A stretch of 64,000 bases of DNA from Saccharomycopsis fibuligera x Saccharomycopsis cf. fibuligera (lineage: Eukaryota; Ascomycota; Saccharomycetes; Ascoideales; Saccharomycopsidaceae), in contig CP012815.1 in the NCBI GenBank assembly GCA_001936135.1, positions 186,001 through 250,000 of the forward strand. Direction: 5' to 3'. Both the position numbers and the translations under genes were made by a program. Under the pieces are notes generated by a model. The model saw only the letters and a list, made by a program, of their open reading frames with translations, had not been told where the DNA came from and made no database searches. This document shows, piece by piece, positions 46,740-55,060 of this stretch. Position 1 is the stretch's first letter. Every line of letters begins with the position of its first letter.

Positions 46740-47330
46740 GTAACATTTTCCGGATACTGTTCGGCAAAAACTCCGGAAGGAAAAAAAGATTGTCAGCCAT
46801 TCAGGAATAGCTAGATGAATGTAAAAACATTCTGCAAAATACCTGCAGTATTTTGCAAACACGTGCAACAATATGCCGGTTGGCAATCTCATCCTTTCAA
46901 CCAATTCCATTTCCGAAATCAATCAACTACCAAATTTCATTTTTACCCAGGTTTGTCCATCAATAGATAAATGCGTAAACTATCTTATATTTAATTCTGT
47001 GGATGAAATTTGGGGCTGCCCGTAAGAAAGTTAAGAAAAAAGAATATCTGCACATTCCGGCCGGTATAGCGGTGTGGCAGAGTTACAAATCCAGAAAGCA
47101 ATTTGGGGTAGTTGAATCTGAGTATTAATTTCGGATGATGATGTGGTAGAGCTGCTGTGCTGGTCGTCCGATTATTTGCTTTTTTTTTTGTTAGCGAGCA
47201 TCCGGTATTCGGAAGAAACTCTTCCGGGGATGGCAGCCATACTACTGGAGATGGTGCCGGAAATGAAATTTCGGAAATTGCCCTGCTATATGGTTTGCTA
47301 TGCCGGTATTTTCAAACGGTTCGGTTGAGA
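46740..47330. other. Stretch dense in CCGG/CCGGAA/TTCGGA words
   Basis: About a dozen CCGG, CCGGA, TTCGGA or TCCGA words lie in about 590 bp of otherwise AT-rich, non-coding sequence (for example at about 46749, 46770, 46873, 47056, 47129, 47199, 47222, 47254, 47270, 47301). CGG is the half-site of Zn2Cys6 factors. No gene lies close enough to assign a target. Confidence 0.4.
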
Positions 47331-48719
47331 TGATGTCTAGAGAGTTTTTCGCTTGAAAGTAACTGCATGTATTGCTCAGCTAGAAAGACATTTCAAAAAC
47401 TCAGAAATCTGATGATGCGCAAGTTCTGTATTTTAAACCACAGTGAATTTCTGCTTTAAACGATAAATTCTACTTTGATTTCTGGGAAGTTCTCGTGGCA
47501 AGCTAATAAAGTATGGAACACATTGCATCGTAGCAACATAGCTTTGTATAAAGAAACTACAGATTTTTTATTTGGTCTCCTTACATAAGGGAAAAAATAC
47601 GTTAGTGTGTGATTGACCGTGGTTATGACCGCTAAAATACACCAGTTGATTGCATTTCAGAAAAACTGATTCCGAGATTATTAATTACTGGTCAATAAGG
47701 AAATTGTATTTGTTGTCCACTATTTCTGTTGTGAGTGTGTATGACATCTATATGAAGGGAGAAGCAACTGGAGAACTCTTATACAGAGCCCGTCTCGAGC
47801 AGTTCGTGTATATTACAAATACGTACCATGACTAACTATTATGATAAGTCAAAGTTGGCATCGATTGTATATTACTCTTAGTCGCTTACCGTTACCTACG
47901 TAACTTAAAAACACTAAATAGGAGCAACAAGCTAATTAATGAAAACGTATTTTTATAGTGTAGAGAATGTAATGTGCGGATTGGTAAAGTTCGCTAACAA
48001 TCCTTCGTTACAGTAAGGTAACTAGGTTTGCTGATGGTAGCAGCGTCGATCACACAGATTTGTAATTGATTTTTGAATTTTGAGAAAGAAAGATGCTATG
48101 CTCGTGTAACGTAGCTATATGGAAACCGAATCAATATTGGGGAACACTTTATTAAGGGTAGACTCGATTGGTAGAATAGGTGTAGGTCATGCCCATGAAA
48201 AAGATATAGTCAAACATGAACGTATAAATAGAATATTTTGGCAAAGTTAATATGAGGCTCGTAGAACTAATTCGAATCAATTGATATGGTGATTGGACTT
48301 CGGATACCTATGATTCAAGGAATAAATACAGAGGAAAAACTTAACAATATAATCATATAAATTATACAAAGATTGCGATTACTTAGCTTTAAGTATGTTA
48401 ATAGTCAATGGAAAATCAATATAATATAATCATTTTTTTTATACAAAAGAACGCTATATTATCTATCTAGTAGATATACACTATATTTTAGTTGTTATTG
48501 TTATTATTTTTTCTCACACAATATCGTTTTATTAATTCTATATAAACGATAGAAAATATAATCTTATAAACTTATCTATATAGTATATACAGTATAGTTC
48601 AGGTGTTATTATATAGGGGAAACTTGTACAAGTGAAAACCCCGTTAGTATTAGTTAGACTTTAGTGGATCTTTTGGATTTGAAATAGATATAGGAGAGAG
48701 TTTGGTTTAGGATGGATGA

Positions 48720-48750
<31 letters not shown>

Positions 48751-48821
48751 GAGGGTCGTTGCTTTGTTGTCGACAGATAAAAAGAAAGGGGTCTCACTTC
48801 AATACCATCTTCCACTCACTA

Positions 48822-48843
48822 AGATAACACTGATGTGTTATCT
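48822..48843 (-). other. 9-bp stem-loop at the LINE stop codon / 3' UTR
   Basis: AGATAACAC (48822-48830) and its exact reverse complement (48835-48843) enclose a TGAT loop and overlap the stop codon of the LINE frame (48842-48844). Stem-loops near LINE 3' ends can be recognised by the element's reverse transcriptase; that role here is inference. Confidence 0.6.
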
Positions 48844-49537
48844 AATTCATTACCATGGTGATGTAGTAAACAAGACTAGAGATTGGAATGGTTTTCCAAT
48901 CAAAGTCCTTATCTTTCCGTAGGCGGGAGTATTTCTTTTGAAATATCAAGTAGTTGTCGACCTGGATTAATTCTCGTGTATCACTGGATGGAAGGATGAG
49001 GCTGTCCCAGCTCAATTCCTTATTTATATGTAACTTTTTCCACAATGCTCGTGCCACTGGACATTTAACCAAAAAGTGCTCCATTTGTTTGTTGATAGCA
49101 TCTTCATATGACTGCTGTTTGTGCTTTTTACGTGATAAATCTTCGGAGCAGCACTTACATTCCTCACCTTGGAATTTGAACTTCTCAACTCCGAGGTGGA
49201 ATGTGTGTATATTCTCGAAGCTGCCAGGGTGTTTGAACGTTTGTTTGTTTAGCATTTGCCAGAATGTTTGACACTCTTTATTAGTGACTTGCTTGAGACG
49301 TGCCAACTGGTTTGAGAATAGTAGTTTATCTTTCTTCTCGCGCACTTGTGCACTGCCGTTCCGGGACTTGAAGTCGAAGACTTCTTTTGGAATGAACTTT
49401 TTTTTCAAAAACGGTACACCAAGCTCCACTGCTTCTGCTATATCAGATGTGCGCTGAAGCCCAAGGATACCAGGATTGTGTTTGTTGGGGACTACTTGTT
49501 TCCACAGAGCTATTATGTTTGCTTCTGTGGCTGTCAA
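48842..49537 (-). pseudogene. C-terminal fragment of LINE ORF2 (post-RT zinc-finger region)
   Basis: About 230 codons with no ATG at the 5' end (the longest frame opens at TTG), so it is a fragment. It shows the post-reverse-transcriptase domain layout: FWQMLNKQTFKHPGSFENIH, a Cys-x2-Cys (ECKCCSED), then after about 27 residues H-x4-C in EHFLVKCP followed by VARALWKKLH. This is the zf-RVT signature found after the RT domain of LINE and plant RT proteins. Endonuclease and RT domains are absent. The frame itself has no internal stops, so decay is recent or the remnant is young. Confidence 0.7.
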
Positions 49538-49623
49538 CGTGAAGCAAGACTAGAGATCGGAGCTTTACTGCTTATAGTATTGTCACTGAAAGATAGTTAG
49601 CTTTAATACCACGGCAAGGATTT

Positions 49624-49736
49624 GCTCCTGTGGCGCAGAGGTAAGCGCTTCGTGCTTATAATGTCTAACGGCTTTATACATAAAGTCACGGTCGTGTGAA
49701 ACGCGACGGTCGTGGGTTCGAACCCCTCCTGGAGCA
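49624..49736 (+). tRNA. tRNA-Ile (anticodon UAU) with a 40-nt intron
   Basis: Exon 1 is 49624-49660, the intron 49661-49700 and exon 2 49701-49736; the mature length is 73 nt. The A box TGGCGCAGAGG (49631-49641) and B box GGTTCGAACCC (49715-49725) are perfect. The anticodon loop is CTTATAA with anticodon TAT, and the intron after position 37 carries a TTTATA word able to pair with it, as in other fungal tRNA-Ile(UAU) genes. The D stem (GCGC/GCGC) and anticodon stem are sound. Two U-U oppositions occur: 6-67 in the acceptor stem and 50-64 in the T stem. It decodes the rare AUA codon. Confidence 0.88.
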
Positions 49737-49751
49737 AATTTCCTTCTTCTC

Positions 49752-49758
49752 TTTTTTT
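49752..49758 (+). terminator. Pol III terminator (T7) of tRNA-Ile
   Basis: Seven consecutive T residues begin 16 nt after the tRNA 3' end. Confidence 0.75.
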
Positions 49759-50574
49759 GCAAACTGTAAAATCTCACATCCACTTTATGTATAAAAAAAT
49801 CACATACTTGAATTGAAATGTGTAAAACAAATTGAATTGCTATTAGTACTGTCAGACAATCTAGACATTAAGCTCTATAAATAAAATTATCCTAAAACAA
49901 TCGTGTGTCTGAAAAATTGGTTTTTTGTTACCGCAAATTAGCATTTGTCCTGGTTGAGTAAGACTCCATATTTAGTATTATCTGACCACGACACTTCCTG
50001 AAGTTGACTATTTAACCAGGAGTAATTGCTGTCCCTTCTGTTTAACTATATATGCTTAACGCATTATCGCTGGTTTCCGGAGCACCGGCATTAGATCAAC
50101 GTAGCAAATATTTAACCTCTTGATTGAAAGTCATGTTGATAACATTATACTAAGAATGTCCTAAGGTAATATGTTTTCTGTTCAATAGGAATAAACAAGG
50201 AAGATATTTCACGGAACCTCTCGCCAAAAGAAATTGTTTCCTATATTTATTTTAATAGATATCCTGTTGTAAGTCGAGAAGGTAGACTCCTGTATGATCT
50301 TAATTCACCTTTGAAAACGATAAATTTAAGAGAAGTAAACTCTCAAACCTCAAAATGTGTAACTTGAAATTTCTTGACCTCTATGTTATTACGTACAGCG
50401 GCGCCAAAATCATTTACCTATAGGTTCGTTGGTAGTGATACTCTATTACTCAAAAAATTGGAATCCCCCTCTAACTTCCAGTAATTTAATGTCTTTACAA
50501 TGATACGTGAAACAAAAAGCATGAAATTTCTATCTTATTTATTTACCTATACTAAGACTATAATCTCAAACCAT
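49759..50574. other. tRNA-NOC4 intergenic region
   Basis: About 0.8 kb of AT-rich sequence holding the 3' end of NOC4. No frame, tRNA or notable repeat was seen. Confidence 0.6.
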
Positions 50575-52506
50575 TCAAAAAGCCCATCCTTCTAAATAGG
50601 TACTCTTCTCAGGAACTTCATCTTCACCAGCAGCATCATTTGGGTAAATCGTACTAAACACATTATCCCAACTTTCAAACTCCAAAGCCATCATGCTTTC
50701 GTTTTTGATTCTTCTAGTTTTTTCACTTTGCACCAAATTTTTGTAATTCCAATCGAGGAAATCTTCAATATTATAGCTCACTTTGGTAAATGGATTAGAG
50801 AAAATTTTAGCCAACGTGGCAACGTTAGGATGATAATGCGTAGATAGTGTTTCAAGCTCCCATAATGATGATTCCAATGCGTTAGTTAACAATGGATTAG
50901 TTTCCTCATTATTGAAAGGGTCACTATAATCGTTCAATTCTTCTTGACTGAGCAACGGATTATGAATCAAAATCATACAACTTGGATGTCTTTTCAACAA
51001 GTTGTAAACAAAAGGTAGCACAATCACAATACCACCTGGGTTACTGAAAATCGAAAGTCTTGCCATACGTTTGATAAAAGAAGCAACGATAGCTGCTGGC
51101 AAATGGGTAGATGATAAGAAAAGGTCTACTAAGCGGAAAAACCTCGATCTATATCTATTGGTTAATATTTCCGGGTTGTGGAAAAATTGGTACAATTTTT
51201 CGTAAAATGAAGGATATTCCAAGTTATTTTTGAGCATAAGTTGAAACAACCCATTTAATGCTAAGATTTGAACAATAAGAGCATCGTTACTGTCGTAACA
51301 TTGGGTTAAAAAGTCCATGAGACGCTCAGGTTTAATCATGTACGGAATAATTCTTTTGTGAAGAACAAGCAATGTAGTCTTTAGTTGTGAAGTCAGTATA
51401 CCTGGGAATGAAAGAATACTAATCCAATTTTTGGTGAATAATGATTTATAAGAGGCGTATTTTTGTACCGATACTGGTGGATTAGGAACAAAAGTATCAT
51501 TTAATTCAAATTCTTCGCTGTCTGAAGGAACGTTTTCTTCGTCACTATCATCTTCACCACTATCATCATCAAAACCAAATTCATCTTCATCATCATCATC
51601 GTTAACTTTCTTGGCATTATCAGTCTTTGAAAGTGTTTCAACACTGTCGTTTCCATGAAAAATAGAATGGAAAAAATCTTCCTTCATTATAGTAAGCCAC
51701 TTGGAGAAAAATAACTCAGTTTTCTGCGTAATACCATCCTTCTTTTTTTGTTCCAACGCATTGAACATCAGACTCAAAAAGTAAAATTTCAAATCTTTGA
51801 AACTGTTCAAGTAATTTGTGTTGAAAAATTCAACCAATATACTACTGTTGGTGCCATCACCTAGCACATCACCATTTTGGGACTCGAATATTAACGCATT
51901 AACAAGTGGCTCATATAATTGTATTGGGAAAAACAGCTCTTTTTCATTTTTTGGAGCCCAATGTTGTGATTCTATCTTCATGAGCTTCAAGTACGTATCT
52001 AATGAGTCAATCAATATTTCATGATCCAAATTAAAATTTTTAATGAATTGTAAAAGCTGTTGTTGAAAAGACTCATATCTTGCCTTTAGCCACTTATTGA
52101 GCATGATTTTCTTGTCATTCGTTTCTTTTTTGACAGATTTACGTAAAACATTGGTCTGGATGAGGTTTTCGAATATTTTGAGTAATGAAATGATCAAGAG
52201 ACGAGTTTGAGTCTCAAATTTCTCCACTATTCGCTTCTGTTGTGACTGAGTTTTGATATCAGTAAATTTTTGATAAAGTGTTTCCAAGTTTTGTATTAGT
52301 ATTATGATGTCGTTGAAATATTTTGGTGATGATCTGATATTTTGAAATGTTTGCTTGATTTCACCTTCAGAGAGTAGATTGTTACCAACAATACTACTAT
52401 TTGATTTTATTTCTAGCTGCTTATTTGGGCTAGATTTGCTCTTAGGCGTGCCAGCACTTTTCTGAACCTTGAAGACAGAGCCTTTCAGTGGAATAGACGT
52501 CTTCAT
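50575..52506 (-). CDS. NOC4: Nucleolar complex protein Noc4 (Utp19), 40S biogenesis
   Basis: A 643-aa protein (S. cerevisiae Noc4 552 aa). The C-terminal CBF/Mak21 domain (about residues 400-640) is well conserved: ALNGLFQLMLKNNLEYPSFYEKLY, SRFFRLVDLFLSSTHLPAAIVASFIKRMARLS, GGIVIVLPFVYNLLKRHPSCMILIHNPL, TNALESSLWELETLSTHYHPNVATLAKIF and FTKVSYNIEDFLDW. Noc4 pairs with Nop14 for maturation and export of the small ribosomal subunit. A strongly acidic insertion (about 295-330, Asp/Glu/Ser) and a basic N-terminus fit a nucleolar protein. RRPE and PAC-like words lie upstream. Confidence 0.93.
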   Translation of the reverse strand: MKTSIPLKGSVFKVQKSAGTPKSKSSPNKQLEIKSNSSIVGNNLLSEGEIKQTFQNIRSSPKYFNDIIILIQNLETLYQKFTDIKTQSQQKRIVEKFETQTRLLIISLLKIFENLIQTNVLRKSVKKETNDKKIMLNKWLKARYESFQQQLLQFIKNFNLDHEILIDSLDTYLKLMKIESQHWAPKNEKELFFPIQLYEPLVNALIFESQNGDVLGDGTNSSILVEFFNTNYLNSFKDLKFYFLSLMFNALEQKKKDGITQKTELFFSKWLTIMKEDFFHSIFHGNDSVETLSKTDNAKKVNDDDDEDEFGFDDDSGEDDSDEENVPSDSEEFELNDTFVPNPPVSVQKYASYKSLFTKNWISILSFPGILTSQLKTTLLVLHKRIIPYMIKPERLMDFLTQCYDSNDALIVQILALNGLFQLMLKNNLEYPSFYEKLYQFFHNPEILTNRYRSRFFRLVDLFLSSTHLPAAIVASFIKRMARLSIFSNPGGIVIVLPFVYNLLKRHPSCMILIHNPLLSQEELNDYSDPFNNEETNPLLTNALESSLWELETLSTHYHPNVATLAKIFSNPFTKVSYNIEDFLDWNYKNLVQSEKTRRIKNESMMALEFESWDNVFSTIYPNDAAGEDEVPEKSTYLEGWAF

Positions 52507-52569
52507 TGCGAGTTTGTGGTAATTATGCCTATCGTTGACAGATACTAAGATTTTATCAGACTGTTAGAG

Positions 52570-52601
52570 AAAAATTTTTGATACAATTTTCAGCTCATCG
52601 G
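52570..52601 (-). promoter_or_regulatory. RRPE and PAC elements of NOC4
   Basis: RRPE core AAAAATTTTT at 52570-52579 and, on the gene strand, CCGATGAG at 52594-52601 (one base from the PAC consensus GCGATGAG). Both lie 60-95 bp before the NOC4 ATG in a 332-bp intergenic gap. The pair is the hallmark of the ribosome-biogenesis regulon. Confidence 0.65.
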
Positions 52602-52838
52602 ACTTCCAAAATTTTTTTTCCTACAGTCTTTACACAGTCATGAGCGATGGCCTTTCCGGGTAAAAATGTTCCCCACATGCACATATTCCGCTATCAGTGT
52701 CGTCCGTATACAGTTTACTTCAAAACATTTTCTACAAGAATTTATACTGTAGAGTCAGTTGGTACGAAAATATCAAAAAATGGTATTATGCAAAGTTAAT
52801 AATATGCTACTTTATTACACCAAACTAAACAGCACGTT

Positions 52839-53649
52839 CTACCAAATGAGCTCAGTTTCATCTCCATCCTCATCCTTCTCGTTTTGACCGATGATTTGAC
52901 TCAACTTGTAAATCTCCTGTCTCTTCTTGTCAATCTTGCCAAGTAGTCCATTAAGTACGTCCATGGATCTTTTGTTGGCCTTAAAATCTTCATCTGGCTC
53001 GTTGGAGAGTGTTTCACTAGACAAAGTTTGATACTGAGAGACAAGCTCTTGATACTCTTCTTTCAAAGAGCTCAACAACTCATCAAGTCCAACATTATCA
53101 GACGTCGGACCTTCTGACCATGTATCATTTATATTACCGTTATGCTTAAAAGATCTAAGGGTCTGTAAATCAATATTTCTTTTATGTTGTGGCTGAGTAA
53201 ATGTGCTGAAATGATTGTGGCGTTCAAAATTTGGTTTTTGGTATGATTTGGCTTTAGGTTTTTCATGATCTGCAACTATTGGTCTAGAGATCTGGTCAAC
53301 ATATTGTAAATATTCATCACTTTGCAACTCTTTCAACTCTTTTTCTAATTGTTTCCGTTTGATATACTTCTGGAGTACATTCTCAATCATCAATATGTCT
53401 TTATCAGCCTGAATGTTGATAGTTTGAGCTTTTTTGCTTTTTTGCACAGGATCGGATTCAACGGAGCAATCTATGCTATTATATTGATTGAAATGGCTTT
53501 TTGCTGGCAACGGCTCTCGTTCCGGTTCATTTGGCTGCGGGGAGCTAGCACTCAATTTTTCCAACAACTGTCTCTTGATCTGTTCAACTTCTTCTTTAAT
53601 TTTTGCTAGCTGATCGTTGTCCTCGTTTTTGTTTGTGTTTATTTGCTGC

Positions 53650-53708
<59 letters not shown>

Positions 53709-54533
53709 TTGATAATATTCCCCAGAAGTTTTGGTTGACTCATTTTGCTTATTTGTCGTATTGATGATAATTTTTGACATTTGTTCCATAAACTGATTTA
53801 TCTCTGCATGAAGTCTGTCAACATTATCATCGCGCTTATTGGAAGTAGACGTCTGCAGAATTTCGTCATTATCGATCGAATGGTTGGAAAGTAGTATATT
53901 GGTATCATCGCTTACTGGTGTTTCATGTTTTGGTTCACAGACATTCAATTGTTTTATTTTTTCTTGAAGTTTAAGAATTATTTGGTTTTGATTTTGACTT
54001 AATGTTTTGTATTTTTGAACTTTTTTGACCAATGCCTCATTAACGGACATTAATGCCTCAGCAGTCGCATTATCTTTATTCCTGTTACTACTAGCTAGCT
54101 GTGTATTTGCCTTTTGTAACTGCTCAACTCTCTTCTTTAACGCCTTATTTTCATTTTTTAAAGAGGTTAACTGACCTGCTGACATATTAACTGCATTATG
54201 AAGCAATTTGTTGACTGGATTATCTGGTAAAGAAGTCAAATTTTTATGGTTCTTGTTCTCGCTTTCATCAAAGGTCAAAATATTAGAAGTGTTTGTTATA
54301 TCCATTATATCGTTATCATTAATTGTTCTTCTACTGGAGAATCTGGTTTTATGTGACTCTATATTGTTTGACAATTTATCAGCAAGCCCATTCAAGAACT
54401 GGTTTTTGTTTGATACGTTATCGGAAGCTGGTGCGTACCGTGGATATTCTATTGAGTTGCTCAAGGTATCAAGAGTGAAAGTTGACAAGCTTTTTGTGGG
54501 CGTTGGAGTAGGGCTATGAATGACAGATTCCAT
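52839..54533 (-). CDS. Coiled-coil spindle-pole-body scaffold, Spc42/Ppc89-like
   Basis: A 564-aa protein. A hydrophilic N-terminus with several S/T-P sites (SPTPTPTKS, possible CDK targets) leads to a long heptad-rich coiled coil (about residues 118-205), a poly-Gln run of 23 (about 274-297), a second coil (about 300-330), a block DKDILMIENVLQKYIKRKQLEKELKEL (395-425) reminiscent of the yeast Spc42 second coil, and a C-terminal helical segment (about 485-552) whose pattern resembles the Cep57/Ppc89 microtubule-binding region. I infer a spindle-pole-body core component. A generic coiled-coil protein cannot be excluded, so no symbol is given. Confidence 0.5.
53643..53711 (-). repeat. CAG/CAA tract encoding poly-Gln (23 residues)
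   Basis: Alternating CAA/CAG codons on the - strand inside the coiled-coil gene. It is the longest poly-Gln run in the window. Confidence 0.9.
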
Positions 54534-55060
54534 GCTATTGTGCTCAAGAAAAGCCGGATGTTTAAGATTCTGTAGAAGAAAGAAAGAAAGAAAAAAAAGA
54601 ATAAAAAGAATTAAGTAGAAAGGAGGGAAAAGGTGAGCAAAACAGAGCTAGGTATGCTAGACAGTAGAAGGTATATGGTGACAGAGAATAGCGAATAGCA
54701 ACCAATACTAGGCGTAGAAATACTGCTTAATATGGTATATAATGGGGGTATGGAACCGTATGTGACAGATTACAAAACTGTGCCTGTACCTGAGCTTATA
54801 TATATATATATATATCCAGACGAGCTTTTGTTTACAAAACTGAAATTCTCAAAACAAAACAAAACAAAACGCGCTGTCTTGCTTATGTAATTGGTATATA
54901 ATATACTATATCACATGACCGAGCGTTAATCGTTTCTCCATCGCAGTTCCAGCATCGACGCCAAACGACGGTTATCACGAAGCGCCATCATCGCGAGATA
55001 AAGATGAGACAGACTAAAAAAAGTCATTAGGAATTAGCAGCTCACAGCCCACCGGTAATA
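54534..55060. promoter_or_regulatory. Divergent promoter: SPB gene / RTC1
   Basis: 527 bp between divergent start codons. It contains a (TA) run at 54797-54815 and (AAAAC)4 at 54851-54870. No specific factor site was assigned. Confidence 0.55.

Larger units (their letters stand above)
43380..48735. other. 5.4-kb gene desert after STL1
   Basis: From the STL1 stop to the LINE remnant no gene is supported. Frames 45771-46010 and 46169-46522 (-) and 47143-47328 (+) start at TTG or GTG and have no recognisable domain. The segment contains a 30-bp palindrome, a CCGG/TTCGGA-rich stretch, a 10-bp duplication (46581-46600) and a very AT-rich end (about 48340-48620). Confidence 0.65.
48736..49544 (-). 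mobile_element. 5'-truncated LINE (non-LTR retrotransposon) remnant with poly-A tail
   Basis: Read on the - strand this is an open frame ending in a reverse-transcriptase-associated zinc-finger region, a 3' UTR of about 90 bases with a stem-loop, and a terminal A15 (T run 48736-48750 on +) followed by an AT repeat. That is the structure of an L1-type element, the class called Zorro in Candida. The 5' end is lost: a stop codon closes the frame near 49550, and the element ends within about 80 bp of a tRNA gene. No clear target-site duplication was identified because the 3' flank is (AT)n. The left border is exact at the A run; the right border is approximate. Confidence 0.7.
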
